Shown: positions 27,586 to 38,951, counted from the first letter of the stretch. The stretch: 64,000 nucleotides of DNA from Bradyrhizobium liaoningense (GCF_018130825.1 NZ_JAFCJS010000001.1:1364001-1428000); one strand, 5' to 3'. Numbers and translations are program-made. Notes: generated from the sequence alone by a model not told the origin.

Positions 27586-28400
27586 GCCGACTTCTTCTTT
27601 TTCTTCTCGTCCGGCGGCTTGAACATGATCTCGACGGTGCGCTCGAACCGGTCCTCGGTCAGCGCGGCCGGCGGCGTCGGGAACGGGTCGGATTTGTGGA
27701 CCATGGAGATCGCAGCCGCATCGTAGGCGGGATCCCCGGACGACTGCACGACGTCGACCGACAGCACGTTGCCGCGCCGGTTGAGCGCGAAGCTCACCTT
27801 TGCCGTCTGGTTACTGGGCTCCTTGCCCTCCGGATTGACCTTGTGCGCCGAAAGATGCGCGCTGATCTTTCGGTTCCAGTCGGCCGTCAGCTTCAGGAGG
27901 TCCTTGCCGATGCCGAGCACCGGCGCCATGGCCTTCTCGGCCTCGCGCGCGGCGTCCTCGAAGGTTTGCCGCTCCATCGCGACCGACTTCTGCGATGCTT
28001 CCATGGCCGGCGTTTCGACCGCGGCCAGCTTCGGATCGTCGTCCTGCTCCTTCTTCGGCTTGTTCTCGGTGACGATCCGGTCGGCCTCCTCGACCTCTTG
28101 CGGCCGGTCCTGGGGGAGATCCGTTTCCTTGACCTCGGCCTTTTGCTCAGGCAGCGCCGGGCGCTCTTCCTGCTCGTCGGCGTCCGTCGGCCCGGGCGGC
28201 ATATCGGTCTCTCGCGCCGGCGGCGACGTCATCTCGACCGCGAACTCCGCTCCCGCCGCCCCCAGCCCTTCGTCACCGTCATCGGCCTGCAGGTTTGCGA
28301 GCGCGAGCGCAGCGCCACCCACATGGAGCGCGACCGCCGCGATCGCGGCCAGGATCCACAGCTTCCGGGATGATCTGGGTTCGTGCTCGGGGTCGGACAT
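27573..28400 (-). CDS. tonB: TonB-family energy transducer
   Basis: A 275-residue periplasm-spanning protein. It has a short cytoplasmic N-terminus, one membrane helix at residues about 13-35 ([19 protein letters not shown]), a long Pro/Glu/Lys-rich linker and a C-terminal TonB domain. That domain includes [28 protein letters not shown], the conserved strand-helix pattern. It passes proton-motive energy from ExbBD to the outer-membrane receptor encoded in the same operon. The C-terminus ends in an unusual run of five lysines. Confidence 0.87.
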   Translation of the reverse strand: MSDPEHEPRSSRKLWILAAIAAVALHVGGAALALANLQADDGDEGLGAAGAEFAVEMTSPPARETDMPPGPTDADEQEERPALPEQKAEVKETDLPQDRPQEVEEADRIVTENKPKKEQDDDPKLAAVETPAMEASQKSVAMERQTFEDAAREAEKAMAPVLGIGKDLLKLTADWNRKISAHLSAHKVNPEGKEPSNQTAKVSFALNRRGNVLSVDVVQSSGDPAYDAAAISMVHKSDPFPTPPAALTEDRFERTVEIMFKPPDEKKKKKSAQRQ

Positions 28401-28408
28401 GGCAATCC

Positions 28409-28873
28409 CTATGGCTGCGCCGTGCCCGCGGCTGCCGGTCCCGCCTGCCCGGCCGGACCTTCCAGCGCAACCAGCTTCACCCGCGTGTAGCCGCCGGAGC
28501 GCAACAGCTCCATGACGCCCATCAGCTCACCATAGGGCACGGAGCGATCCGCGCGCAGGAAGAGGTACTTGTCCTTGCTCATGTCGGACATGGAGTCGAG
28601 GGTCATGATCAGCTCGGCCCGGTGCACGGAGTCCTCTCCGATCGCCAGCGTCAGATCGCGCTTGATGCTGAGATAGGTCGGCTTGTCCGGCTTCTTCTGC
28701 GGCGTCGCGCTCGAGGTCGGCAGGTCGATCGGCAGATCGACCGTGGAGAGCGGCGCTGCGACCATGAAGATGATCAGCAGCACCAGGATGACGTCGATGA
28801 ACGGCGTGACGTTGATGTCATGCGTTTCCGAGAAATCGTCCTCGTCATCATTGTCTGCGAGCGAGACGGCCAT
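28409..28873 (-). CDS. exbD: biopolymer transport protein ExbD
   Basis: A 154-residue protein with one membrane helix near residues 22-45 containing the proton-path Asp in [18 protein letters not shown], followed by a periplasmic domain. Together with ExbB it converts proton flux into TonB motion. The start is 3 bp after the exbB stop, and tonB begins 8 bp downstream. An unusual Gln/Pro/Ala-rich tail ([13 protein letters not shown]) follows the folded domain. Confidence 0.9.
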   Translation of the reverse strand: MAVSLADNDDEDDFSETHDINVTPFIDVILVLLIIFMVAAPLSTVDLPIDLPTSSATPQKKPDKPTYLSIKRDLTLAIGEDSVHRAELIMTLDSMSDMSKDKYLFLRADRSVPYGELMGVMELLRSGGYTRVKLVALEGPAGQAGPAAAGTAQP

Positions 28874-28876
28874 GGT

Positions 28877-29874
<998 letters not shown>

Positions 29875-29878
<4 letters not shown>

Positions 29879-30564
29879 ACTTCGGCCCAGTAGCGAATGA
29901 GGTTGTGATAGATACCCGTCAATTTGACCGTTTCGGGATCGTCACGCCCGAGCCGTTCCACCAGCGCCTGTATCGCGGTGTCGAGGTCAAAGATCATGCT
30001 CCGGGCTTGATCGTCCCGTATCATGCTCTGAAGCCAGAAGAAAGACGCAACCCGCGTTCCCCTCGTCACCGGCGTGACGAGATGGAGGCTGGTCGAGGGA
30101 TAGAGCACGCAGTCGCCGGCTGGCAACTTGACTTCGTGCGAACCGTAGGTGTCCTCGATCACAAGTTCGCCACCGTCGTATTCCTCCGGCTCGGCCAGGA
30201 ACAGCGTCACCGACAGGTCTGTGCGGATGCGAAGGCCGGTCAGACGGTCGCCGCGGATCGCGTTGTCGACATGCAGGCCGAAATGGTGGCCGCTGTCGGC
30301 CGCGTAGCGGTTGAACAGCGGCGGGAAGATCTGGAGCGGGATCGCCGCCGCGATGAAGCGCGGGTTCGACGTCAGTGCCGAGATGATGCGGTTGCCGAGC
30401 TTGCGCGCGACCTCGCTGTCCGGCGGCAATTGCTCGTTGCGCTTCACCATGGCCGACTGCGAGCCCGCGGTGGAGCGGCCGTCTTCCCACGCGCTGGCAT
30501 CCATGATGCGGCGGAAATCCGCCACATCATCTTTGCTCAGGATGCCAGGCAGGCACGTCAACAT
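29875..30564 (-). CDS. piuC: PiuC-type Fe(II)/2-oxoglutarate-dependent hydroxylase
   Basis: A 229-residue PKHD-type dioxygenase. The iron-binding H-x-D pair occurs in FGLHVDNAI, and the distal His and Arg in [15 protein letters not shown]. Genes of this type accompany catecholate/TonB receptors and are iron-repressed, as piuC is with piuA in Pseudomonas; the substrate remains unsettled. The ATG at 30564 is 2 bp after the receptor stop, and its own stop overlaps exbB, so it is the second gene of the uptake operon. The longer in-frame ORF is shadow of the receptor gene. Confidence 0.87.
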
Positions 30565-30566
30565 GA

Positions 30567-32990
30567 TCAGAACTTCGCTGTCGTGGTCAGATAGAACGCC
30601 CGTCCCGGCGCGACGGCCACGAACGGCACCGCGCTGCGATAGAGCGTGTCGTAGTACAGCTTGTTGGTGAGGTTCTGCGCGTAGAACCTCATGCTCCAGT
30701 TCTTGTCGATCTTCTTCTCGACGAAGGCGTCGAAGCGCCAGTAGCTCGGCAGCTCGTTGCCGGTGTTGGCCGCGAACGTGCCGCCATAGACCTTCGAGCG
30801 GTACACCGCCTGCCCGCCGATCTCCCAGCCGTCGTCGAACTTGTACTTGCTCAGCATGCTGAACGACTGATGGGCGACGTTGGCAAGCTGCAGGCCGATG
30901 TTGGAGGCGATGCCGCTTTGCGTGACCTTCGACTGCATCAGCACCAGGCCGCCGAAGATGCTCCAGCGATCGGTGATCTTGCCCTCGGCCTCGATGTCGA
31001 TGCCCTGGATCCTGTAGGCCGCGCCCGAAGTGAGCAGGTTGTTGACGGTCTCTCGCGCGTTGTCTTTCGTGGTCTGGAACAGCGCTGCGCTGACCAGCAG
31101 GTGACGATCCGCCAGCTCCCATTTGGTGCCGATTTCGGCGGCCTTGTTGCGCTCGGGCCCCAGCAGGATGGCCGTGTTGGCCGGAATGCCACCGTAATCG
31201 GTGCCGGTCGCATCGAGCTCCGACCCGAACGGATTGGCCGAGGTCGCATAGGCCACATAGACGCTGCCGATCGACATCGGCTTGTAGACCGCGCCGACGT
31301 TGTAATTGACGAGATCGTTGTTCTGCTTGAGCCAGGCCGAGTTCGTGGACGAGCTCTGGCTGTAGCCGTCATAGCGGACGCCGCCATTCAGAATGACGGT
31401 GTCCTGCCAGTTCGCGGTGTCCATCACATAGACGCTGCTGGTGTTGACGCCATAGCGCGTCGGGTTTCCAACCAGCGAGGGCGTGCCGAAGGGGATGTTA
31501 GTGTATTGCGGGGAGTAGAGATTGACCCCCGTCACGGCGCCGGTGCTCGTGAAAGCGTTGCCGGCCAACTCCGACGCGAGACCCGCATAGCGGTCGATCG
31601 AGATATTCTCGTTGGTATATTCGACGCCGAACACCGCGGTGTGCTTGACCCCGCCGGTGTCGAGCTTGAACGTGGCCTCGTTCTGGTTGGCCCACACGTC
31701 CACGTTCTGGTAGCGGCTCTGCGCGCTCGCCGTCGTGGTCCAAGCCATCGGATTGCCGCTGATCGTATTCGGGTTCTGCGGCAGCGTACCGATATAGTTC
31801 AAGAGTGAGTGCTCGCCGCGCACCTTGCTGGTCAGGGTGATGGCCTCGTTGACCTTGTACTCGATCGTGCCGGTGCCGAAATCCTGCCGCGCAGTCTGGA
31901 AGTCGCGGTTGAGGAATCCATACCAGTTGCCGCGCGGAATGCCCGCCGACGTCACCGGCACGTTGCCCTGCTTGTAATAAGGCACGCCGAAATCCGGCAG
32001 GCCGCTGAGGTCGGTGTGGACGTAGTTCGTCGTGATCTTGATGTCGTTGGTCGGGGTGTACTTGGTCGAGAGGAAGGTGCCCCAGCGATTGTCGGTCACG
32101 TAATCGCGGCCTGCGACATTGGCATCCTGGAACAGGCCGCCGGTGCGCACCGAGAAGGTCGGATCGACCACCTGGTTGACGTCGATCGTGACGCGCTTGG
32201 TCCGGTCGGTGCCGAACTCGGTATCCATGCGCTGGAAGTTGCGATCGCCGGCCTGCTTGGTGACGATGTTGATGGCGCCGCCGGCGGTGCCGCGGCCCGC
32301 ATAGGAGGATGCCGGGCCGCGCAGGATCTCGATCTGCTCGGTGAAGAAATTCTCGCGGATGGAGACCGCGGGATCGCGAATGCCGTCGATGAAGACGTCG
32401 TTGCGCGCGTCGAAGCCGCGGATGAAGAAGCGGTCGCCGAACGCGTTGCCACCTTCACCCGAGCCGAGCGTCACACCGGCGGTCGATCGCCCGATCTCCT
32501 TCAGCGTCGTGGCATTCTTGTCCTGGAGCACCTCCTTGCTGAGCACCGTGATGGTCTTCGGCGTGTTCAGCATCGGCTCGGGAAACTTGCCCGAAGCCTG
32601 GACGTGGTCGACCTTGTAGGGCGCGGCCGGATCGGAATAGGGATTGCGGTCCACCTCGCCGGCCGGTGCGGCGGGAGCAGCCGTCTGCGCCGCCTGCTGG
32701 CGCTGCGCGGCGCGGCGAAGCGCGTTGCGCGCGCGGACCTGGTCAGGTGTCGGCTTCGACGCCGTCGGACGCGGCCGCTGCACCGGAGCATCGACCGTCA
32801 CCGGCGGCAGGTTCGACTGCTGCGCCTCTGCGCCGCTCGAGACCGACGCCACGGCGATCAAGCTCGCGACGGCCGAGACCTTCTTGCCGGAAATACCCGA
32901 AGACTTTTCATCCACCGGATCGAATGCTGCGACCGAACGCAACGACTTCGGTGCGACCACCTGCCCCATTACAACACGCCCCATCTTCAT
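30567..32990 (-). CDS. TonB-dependent siderophore receptor (Fiu/PiuA-like)
   Basis: An 807-residue outer-membrane receptor. After an N-terminal extension with a signal-like segment (residues about 36-57, [20 protein letters not shown]) and a Pro/Ala/Gln-rich linker, the plug domain begins near residue 140 ([20 protein letters not shown]). It contains FFIRGF and the [14 protein letters not shown] motif. A 22-strand barrel follows and ends in a terminal Phe (YLTTTAKF), the BAM signal. The substrate is probably a catecholate-type ferric siderophore, judged from family resemblance and the linked piuC. The promoter carries three Irr-box-like repeats. Confidence 0.88.
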   Translation of the reverse strand: MKMGRVVMGQVVAPKSLRSVAAFDPVDEKSSGISGKKVSAVASLIAVASVSSGAEAQQSNLPPVTVDAPVQRPRPTASKPTPDQVRARNALRRAAQRQQAAQTAAPAAPAGEVDRNPYSDPAAPYKVDHVQASGKFPEPMLNTPKTITVLSKEVLQDKNATTLKEIGRSTAGVTLGSGEGGNAFGDRFFIRGFDARNDVFIDGIRDPAVSIRENFFTEQIEILRGPASSYAGRGTAGGAINIVTKQAGDRNFQRMDTEFGTDRTKRVTIDVNQVVDPTFSVRTGGLFQDANVAGRDYVTDNRWGTFLSTKYTPTNDIKITTNYVHTDLSGLPDFGVPYYKQGNVPVTSAGIPRGNWYGFLNRDFQTARQDFGTGTIEYKVNEAITLTSKVRGEHSLLNYIGTLPQNPNTISGNPMAWTTTASAQSRYQNVDVWANQNEATFKLDTGGVKHTAVFGVEYTNENISIDRYAGLASELAGNAFTSTGAVTGVNLYSPQYTNIPFGTPSLVGNPTRYGVNTSSVYVMDTANWQDTVILNGGVRYDGYSQSSSTNSAWLKQNNDLVNYNVGAVYKPMSIGSVYVAYATSANPFGSELDATGTDYGGIPANTAILLGPERNKAAEIGTKWELADRHLLVSAALFQTTKDNARETVNNLLTSGAAYRIQGIDIEAEGKITDRWSIFGGLVLMQSKVTQSGIASNIGLQLANVAHQSFSMLSKYKFDDGWEIGGQAVYRSKVYGGTFAANTGNELPSYWRFDAFVEKKIDKNWSMRFYAQNLTNKLYYDTLYRSAVPFVAVAPGRAFYLTTTAKF

Positions 32991-33090
32991 GTTCGCTCAC
33001 TCACTTCGACGAGCGATCGGGCTGTTGGTATCGGCGGCAAAATAGTGGGTCAATGCGGGCAGGCCGCGAGAACCTTTGAATAAGTCCAGA

Positions 33091-33153
33091 TCAAAACGAT
33101 TCTAAACTGAAGTTTGAAACGGTTCTAAAGATATACTTGGACTCGTTCTAAAA
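33091..33153 (-). promoter_or_regulatory. triple Irr/ICE-like iron-control elements
   Basis: TTCTAAA occurs at 33100, 33123 and 33146, exactly 23 bp apart each time, and each copy is preceded by CG or GG. The middle copy is part of TTTGAAACGGTTCTAAA, close to the iron-control-element palindrome TTTAGAA-N3-TTCTAAA recognised by Irr in Bradyrhizobium. The array starts about 100 bp upstream of the siderophore-receptor gene. Iron-responsive regulation is the expected role. Confidence 0.6.
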
Positions 33154-33197
33154 CGTTCGCGAAAAATACCGCCAAATCGGCGGCGATGCTCACAGCA

Positions 33198-33437
33198 TCA
33201 ATCGCTGCTCGGCGGCTTCATCAGCGAGAACAATTCGTCCACAGTCTTCTGCGCGACGGCACGCACGCGATCGGTGTTGTCCATGCCGGCGATGTTGACG
33301 CCATTGACCACGGCCTTGATCTCGTCGCGGAAGTCCGTGAGGAAGCGCAAGGGATCGCGCTGCTCGTTGGCAACGCGCGCAATCAATCCCGTGATCAGAA
33401 TCTGGCACGCGATCAGCTTGCCGTTCAACTCGTCCAT
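33198..33437 (-). CDS. small hypothetical protein
   Basis: A 79-residue, mainly helical protein starting MDELNGKLIACQILITGL and ending KPPSSD. No family is recognised. The ATG at 33437 has GGGAGCGCAGG just ahead and is preferred to an in-frame ATG at 33491. It lies upstream of the receptor promoter on the same strand, and an ICE-like site occurs 75 bp before its start, so it may belong to the iron regulon. Confidence 0.6.
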   Translation of the reverse strand: MDELNGKLIACQILITGLIARVANEQRDPLRFLTDFRDEIKAVVNGVNIAGMDNTDRVRAVAQKTVDELFSLMKPPSSD

Positions 33438-33511
33438 CCTGCGCTCCCATTGTGGCGGCGCCGATATGGACGATGCCGATTTTCCTGACAACCGAAACGC
33501 GACCAGCGCGA

Positions 33512-33528
33512 TTTAGAACCGTTCTTGC
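33512..33528. promoter_or_regulatory. single ICE-like element
   Basis: TTTAGAACCGTTCTTGC has a perfect left half (TTTAGAA), a 3-bp spacer and a right half matching TTCTAAA at four of seven positions. It lies between the small gene and the divergent RND adaptor gene. It could affect either. Confidence 0.4.
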
Positions 33529-33718
33529 ATCATGTGCATCCGCACGGCCCGACCGGGGTGCTGCGCCGGTCCCGCCGCATCCCCCGCGAGCATTGCCTTA
33601 TTCTTACTCGCTGATCGCCCGCAGTGGGAAAATGCAGCACTGCACACCGGCGCGCCAGTGAGTTGCCTAGACGGTGCAAAGCTTTCCAATTGTTTAGATT
33701 TCTCACCGGATAGTGCTG

Positions 33719-33745
33719 TTTACACTGGAACTTGGCGTGTATTAT
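33719..33745 (+). promoter_or_regulatory. candidate sigma-70-type promoter for the RND operon
   Basis: TTTACA at 33719-33724 and TATTAT at 33740-33745 are separated by 15 bp, short of the ideal 17. The region is distinctly AT-rich and lies 72 bp before the adaptor ATG. The assignment is by resemblance only. The remainder of the gap 33438-33816 holds the ICE-like site and no gene. Confidence 0.3.
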
Positions 33746-33816
33746 ACAAGCGCCCTGGAACCCAATGATTGCCCCAAAATTCGTAAGCTAGGGCACAAGA
33801 GCCGACACGAGCCGAC

Positions 33817-34989
33817 ATGAAAAAAACACGGCCGATCCTCTGGATTCTGATCCTCGCGGCCGTGGCCTCCGCGGGTTACTATGGTTGGCAGAAATACGGC
33901 TCGCCGGACGCCGGAAAATCCCAGACAGCGCAGAAAGGTCCGCCCCGCGCGCCCGCCATTCCCGTGAGCGTGGCGCCGGTCCAGAAGGTCGACTTCCCGG
34001 TCTATCTGACCGGTCTCGGCACGGTTCAGGGCTTCAACACCGTCCAGGTCCGCACCCGGGTGGACGGCCAGATCGACAAGATCGCCTTCACCGAAGGCCA
34101 GATCGCCAAGGAGGGCGAGCTTCTGGCCTCGATCGACCCCCGCCCCTATCAAGCCACACTCGACCAGGCCAAGGCCAAGAAGGCGCAGGACGAGGCGAAT
34201 CTGGCCAATGCCAATCTCGAGCTCCAGCGCGCCATGAAGCTCGGCGAATTCGCCACCGCACAGCGGGTCGACACCCAGCGTTCCACCGTCGCCCAGCTCA
34301 CCGCCCAGATCGCCGCCGACGAGGCCGCAATCGCCAACGCCCAGACCCAGCTGGACTACACCCAGGTCAAGGCGCCGATCACCGGCGTCGCCGGCCTGCG
34401 CCAGGTCGATGTCGGCAACATCGTCAACGCCTCGACACAGACCGGCATCGTCACGATCACGCAGGTCGAGCCGATCTCGGTGATCTTCACCGCGCCGGAA
34501 GACCAGCTTCCCTACATCAGCGAAGGCCAGAAGGCCGGCGCGCTCAAGGTGATCGCGTTCACCACCGACGGCAAGAAGACGCTGGCCGAGGGCAAGCTCG
34601 CGGTCATCAACAACCAGGTCGACACCACCAGCGGGACTATTCGGCTCAAGGCGGTGTTCGACAACAAGGACCACGCGTTGTGGCCGGGACAGTCGGTGTC
34701 GACGCGCCTTCTGGTGCGGACGCTGAAGGATGCGACCGTGGTTCCGGATGACGCGGTCCAGCATTCGACCAACGGCCTCTACGCGTACACCGTCAATCAG
34801 GACAACAAGGCCGAAGTGCACAAGATCAAGGTCAGCTACTCCATCGACGGCCATTCGGTCGTCGACGAAGGGCTCACGCCCGGGCAGCAGGTGATCACTG
34901 GCGGTCAATTCAAGGTGCAGCCCGGAAGCCTCGTCTCGACGGCGGTGGCAAGTTCGGATCCGGGACAGAACAAGGTACGACGGGAATGA
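33817..34989 (+). CDS. RND efflux periplasmic adaptor (MdtA-like)
   Basis: A 390-residue membrane-fusion protein. One N-terminal membrane anchor is followed by a lipoyl-like/beta-barrel hybrid: GFNTVQVRTRVDGQIDKIAFTEGQ is the first lipoyl half and VKAPITGVAGLRQVDVGNIV the second. A coiled-coil hairpin of about 60 residues lies between. It connects the RND pump to an outer-membrane channel, which is not encoded here. Its stop overlaps the pump start (ATGA at 34986). Confidence 0.9.
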   Translation: MKKTRPILWILILAAVASAGYYGWQKYGSPDAGKSQTAQKGPPRAPAIPVSVAPVQKVDFPVYLTGLGTVQGFNTVQVRTRVDGQIDKIAFTEGQIAKEGELLASIDPRPYQATLDQAKAKKAQDEANLANANLELQRAMKLGEFATAQRVDTQRSTVAQLTAQIAADEAAIANAQTQLDYTQVKAPITGVAGLRQVDVGNIVNASTQTGIVTITQVEPISVIFTAPEDQLPYISEGQKAGALKVIAFTTDGKKTLAEGKLAVINNQVDTTSGTIRLKAVFDNKDHALWPGQSVSTRLLVRTLKDATVVPDDAVQHSTNGLYAYTVNQDNKAEVHKIKVSYSIDGHSVVDEGLTPGQQVITGGQFKVQPGSLVSTAVASSDPGQNKVRRE

Positions 34990-37900
34990 CCGAGGGCGGG
35001 ATTTCGGCACCTTTCATCCGTTATCCCATCGGCACCTCGCTGCTGATGGCCGGCATCCTCTTCGTCGGTCTCGTCGCCTATCCGCTGCTGCCGGTCGCGC
35101 CGCTGCCGCAGGTGGACTTCCCGACGATCCAGATCACCGCCAATTTGCCGGGCGGCAGCCCCGAGACGATGGCCTCGTCGGTGGCCCAGCCGCTGGAGCG
35201 CCAGTTCGCCCAGATCCCGGGCATCGCCCAGATGACCTCGACGAGCTATCTGGGCACGGCGTCGATCACCATCCAGTTCGACCTCAACCGCAGCATCGAC
35301 GGCGCCGCCAACGACGTGCAGGGCGCCATCAACGCCGCCAGCGGCCAGTTGCCGAAGAACCTGCCCTCGCCGCCGACCTACCGTAAGGTCAACCCGGCCG
35401 ACGCGCCGATCCTCCTGCTGTCGGCGACGTCGGAGACACTGCCCCTGACCACCGTCAGCGACGCGGTCGACGCCCAGCTCGCCCAGCAGATCAGCCAGCT
35501 CTCCGGCGTTGCGCAGGTGTTCATCGGCGGCCAGCAGAAACCCTCCATCCGCATCCAGGTCGACCCGGCGAAGCTCGTCGCCAAGGGCCTGTCGATGGAG
35601 GACGTGCGCAGCCAGATCGCGATCACCACGGTCGACAGTCCGAAGGGCAACATCGACGGCGAGAAACGCGCCTACACCATCTACGCCAACGACCAGCTCA
35701 CCCAGTCCAAGGACTGGAACGACGTCATCATCGCCTACCGCAACGGCGGCCCCTTGCGCATCCGCGACATCGGCCAGGCGGTCAGCGGCGCCGAAGACGC
35801 CAAGCAGGCGGCCTGGGCCAACGGCAAGCGCGGCGTGTTCCTGGTGATCTTCAAGCAACCCGGCGCCAACGTCATCGAGACCGTCGACAGGATCAAGGCG
35901 ACCCTGCCCCGCCTCGTGGCGGCGATCCCGCCGGCGATCAAGATCGAGCTCATCAGCGACCGCACCACGACGATCCGCGCCGCGGTCGAGGACGTGCAGT
36001 TCACCCTGCTGCTGACCATCGCCCTCGTGGTCATGGTCATCTTCATCTTCCTGCGCAGCTTCTGGGCCACCGTCATCCCCACCGTCACGGTTCCGCTGGC
36101 GCTCCTGGGCGCGTGCGCCTTGATGTGGGTCGTCGGCTATTCCCTCGACAACCTGTCACTGATGGCGCTCACGATCGCGGTCGGATTCGTCGTCGACGAC
36201 GCCATCGTGATGCTGGAGAACATCACCCGCTATATCGAGGAAGGCGAATCGCCGATGGCGGCGGCCTTCCGCGGTTCCAAGGAAATCGGCTTCACCATCG
36301 TCTCGATCAGCATCTCACTGGTCGCGGTGCTGATCCCGCTGCTGCTGATGGGCGGCATCATCGGGCGCCTGTTCCGCGAATTCGCCGTCGTGCTGGCGAT
36401 GACCATCTTCGTCTCGATGTTCGTGTCGCTGACCCTGACGCCGATGATGGCCTCGCGCTTCCTGCGCGCCCATGGCGAGGTGCAGCACGGCCGCTTCTAT
36501 CAATGGAGCGAGCGCGCCTTCGATGCGATGCTGCGCGGCTACGAATATGTGCTGGATCATGCCTTGGCCTGGCGGCGCACCACGCTCGCGATCTTCTTCG
36601 CCACGCTCGGCCTGTCGATCTACCTGTTCGTCCTGATCCCGAAGGGCTTCTTCCCGCAGCAGGACGTCGGCCTGATCACCGCGACCTCGGAAGCCTCGCA
36701 GGACATCTCGTTCAAGGAGATGCAGCGGCGCCAGGTCGAGCTCGGCAAGATCGTGATGGAAGACCCCGACGTCGCCACGATCGCGATGAACATCGGCGGC
36801 AGCGGCCGCGCCGGCAACAACGGCAACATGTTCATCACGCTGAAGCCGCGCAACGAGCGCGAGGCCTCGGCGCAGCAGATCATCGCGCGGCTGCGTCCCA
36901 AGCTCGAGAAGGTGTCCGGCGCCCGCCTCTACATGCAGGCGGCCCAGGACGTCCGGCTCGGCGGCCGGCCGACGCGCACGCAGTTCGAGTTCACCTTGCA
37001 GGATGCCGATCTCGCCGAGCTCAACGACTGGGCGCCGAAGATCCTCGCCAAGATGCAGACGCTGCCGGAGCTGCGTGACGTCGCCACCGACCAGCAGACC
37101 CAGGGCACCACGGTCCAGCTCAAGATCAACCGCGACACCGCCTCGCGCTACGGCATCCAGCCGCAGCTGATCGACGACACGCTCTATGACGCCTTCGGAC
37201 AGCGGCAGGTCACGCAGTATTTCACCCAGCTCAACACCTACAAGGTGATCCTCGAGATCCTGCCGGAGCTGCAGGGCAATCTCGACAGCCTGAACAAGCT
37301 CTATCTGAAATCGCCGCTGACCGGCGACCAGGTGCCGCTGTCGACCTTTGCGACCTGGACCACCGATCCGGTCCGCCCGCTCTCGATCAGCCACCAGGGC
37401 CAGTTCCCGGCGATCACGATCAGCTTCAACCTCGCGCAGGGCGTCGCGCTCGGCCAGGCTACCGAGGCCGTGCAAAAGGCGATGGCCGAGCTCGGCGCAC
37501 CGCCGACGCTGAATTCGAGCTTCCAGGGCACCGCGCAGGCGTTCCAGCAGTCCCTCGGCACCGTGCCGCTCCTGATCCTCGCGGCACTGGTCGTGGTGTA
37601 CCTGATCCTCGGCATTCTCTACGAGAGCTACATCCATCCGATCACGATTCTGTCGACCCTGCCCTCGGCCGGCGTCGGCGCGCTCGCGATCCTGATGGCG
37701 GCCGGCTTCGACTTCAGCCTGATCGCGCTGATCGGCATCATCCTGTTGATCGGCATCGTGAAGAAGAACGGCATCATGATGGTCGACTTCGCGATTGCCG
37801 CCGAACGCGACGAGCACAAGACGCCGGAGGAATCGATCCGCCAGGCCGCGCTGTTGCGCTTCCGTCCGATCATGATGACGACGATGGCAGCCCTGCTCGG

Positions 37901-38132
37901 CGGCGTGCCCTTGATGCTCGGCCACGGCACCGGCGCGGAGATCCGCCAGCCGCTCGGCTACGCCATGGTCGGCGGCCTGATCGTCAGCCAGGCGCTGACG
38001 CTGTTCACGACGCCCGTCGTCTATCTCTATCTCGATGAGCTCAATAACTGGTTCTCGGGCTGGGGCCGTACGGGTGACGGCGAAGGCCACGAGACGCACG
38101 AGCACGGCAGCGTCAAGCAAGCCGCCGAGTAA
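34986..38132 (+). CDS. RND multidrug efflux permease (MdtB/MdtC-like)
   Basis: A 1048-residue HAE1-family proton/drug antiporter. It has the typical two-fold repeat of six membrane helices and two large periplasmic loops. Motifs include GFVVDDAIVMLENITR in TM4 with the adjacent proton-relay Asp pair and GIVKKNGIMMVDFAI in TM10. Substrates are presumably amphipathic toxins or plant compounds. It forms one operon with the adaptor; an outer-membrane factor must come from elsewhere. Confidence 0.92.
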   Translation: MTEGGISAPFIRYPIGTSLLMAGILFVGLVAYPLLPVAPLPQVDFPTIQITANLPGGSPETMASSVAQPLERQFAQIPGIAQMTSTSYLGTASITIQFDLNRSIDGAANDVQGAINAASGQLPKNLPSPPTYRKVNPADAPILLLSATSETLPLTTVSDAVDAQLAQQISQLSGVAQVFIGGQQKPSIRIQVDPAKLVAKGLSMEDVRSQIAITTVDSPKGNIDGEKRAYTIYANDQLTQSKDWNDVIIAYRNGGPLRIRDIGQAVSGAEDAKQAAWANGKRGVFLVIFKQPGANVIETVDRIKATLPRLVAAIPPAIKIELISDRTTTIRAAVEDVQFTLLLTIALVVMVIFIFLRSFWATVIPTVTVPLALLGACALMWVVGYSLDNLSLMALTIAVGFVVDDAIVMLENITRYIEEGESPMAAAFRGSKEIGFTIVSISISLVAVLIPLLLMGGIIGRLFREFAVVLAMTIFVSMFVSLTLTPMMASRFLRAHGEVQHGRFYQWSERAFDAMLRGYEYVLDHALAWRRTTLAIFFATLGLSIYLFVLIPKGFFPQQDVGLITATSEASQDISFKEMQRRQVELGKIVMEDPDVATIAMNIGGSGRAGNNGNMFITLKPRNEREASAQQIIARLRPKLEKVSGARLYMQAAQDVRLGGRPTRTQFEFTLQDADLAELNDWAPKILAKMQTLPELRDVATDQQTQGTTVQLKINRDTASRYGIQPQLIDDTLYDAFGQRQVTQYFTQLNTYKVILEILPELQGNLDSLNKLYLKSPLTGDQVPLSTFATWTTDPVRPLSISHQGQFPAITISFNLAQGVALGQATEAVQKAMAELGAPPTLNSSFQGTAQAFQQSLGTVPLLILAALVVVYLILGILYESYIHPITILSTLPSAGVGALAILMAAGFDFSLIALIGIILLIGIVKKNGIMMVDFAIAAERDEHKTPEESIRQAALLRFRPIMMTTMAALLGGVPLMLGHGTGAEIRQPLGYAMVGGLIVSQALTLFTTPVVYLYLDELNNWFSGWGRTGDGEGHETHEHGSVKQAAE

Positions 38133-38196
38133 GCTTGCGCCGCGGCTCCCGCGACGCTACAGCGAGACCCCCGGTTCACGCCAACGCGGTTTCGCC

Positions 38197-38757
38197 ATGC
38201 CCATGCAATCCAGACTTGTCGCCCTCGCCGCTGCCCTCCTGTTGTCGACGGGCGCCGCGCATGCCCAGCAGGGCGCCAAGAAGAATGCTGCTCCCGCGGC
38301 GCAGCCCACGCCTGCCCCGACGCAGCCGCAGGCTGAAGGTGCTCCCGGACAGCCCGGCTGGATCGTCCGCTGCACCAGCGCCAGTCGCGAGGCACCGCTC
38401 GAATGCGCGATGGAGCAGAACGCGGTGCTGACCAAGACCGGCCAGACCGTCGTCCTGATCAACATCCGCATCGCGCCCGACACCCGCACGCCCATCGCGC
38501 TGCTGCAATTGCCGCTCGGCCTCAACCTTCCCGTCGGCGCCAAGCTCCAGGTCGACGAGGGCAAGACGGCCGATCTCCAGATCCAGACCTGCGAGAACCG
38601 CGGCTGCTACGCCTCGACACCGATCGCAGCGGACCTGCTCGCAGCGTTGCGGTCGGGCAAGCAGCTGAAGGTCTCGTTCCAGAACATGGCCAAGGAGACG
38701 ATCGCGATCCCGATGCCGCTCGGCGATTTCGCGGCGGCCTACGACAAGATCAAGTAA
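38197..38757 (+). CDS. invasion-associated locus B (IalB) family protein
   Basis: A 186-residue exported protein. The signal peptide is MPMQSRLVALAAALLLSTGAAHA, followed by a Pro/Ala/Gln-rich linker and the IalB domain from WIVRC onward. The domain has four Cys, including CTSAS and CENRGC, which probably form disulfides. IalB was named in Bartonella; the family is widespread in rhizobia and its molecular job is not settled. The start is the ATG at 38197; the ATG at 38203 is an alternative. It lies 64 bp after the RND pump. Confidence 0.82.
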   Translation: MPMQSRLVALAAALLLSTGAAHAQQGAKKNAAPAAQPTPAPTQPQAEGAPGQPGWIVRCTSASREAPLECAMEQNAVLTKTGQTVVLINIRIAPDTRTPIALLQLPLGLNLPVGAKLQVDEGKTADLQIQTCENRGCYASTPIAADLLAALRSGKQLKVSFQNMAKETIAIPMPLGDFAAAYDKIK

Positions 38758-38800
38758 GGGCTGCTCCCGTTTCCCGTTGGAGTGCGCGCCTCTCTCATCT

Positions 38801-38881
38801 CGTCATTGCGAGCGTAGCGAAGCAATCCAGCAATCTTTCCGCGGAGGCAGTCTGGATTGCTTCGCTACGCTCGCAATGACG
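38801..38881. repeat. perfect 30-bp inverted repeat
   Basis: The arm starting CGTCATTGCGAGCGTAGCG (38801-38830) is repeated exactly in inverted form at 38852-38881, with a 21-bp loop. This is a well-defined palindromic element, distinct in sequence from the other repeats. It may also act as a bidirectional hairpin between the IalB gene and the pseudogene. Confidence 0.8.
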
Positions 38882-38951
38882 GCGCGGATGCAGCGACGCC
38901 CCTTGCTTCGGTCGAAAGAGATGGAAACGCGGCTCGCCGGCTGCCTGTAGT

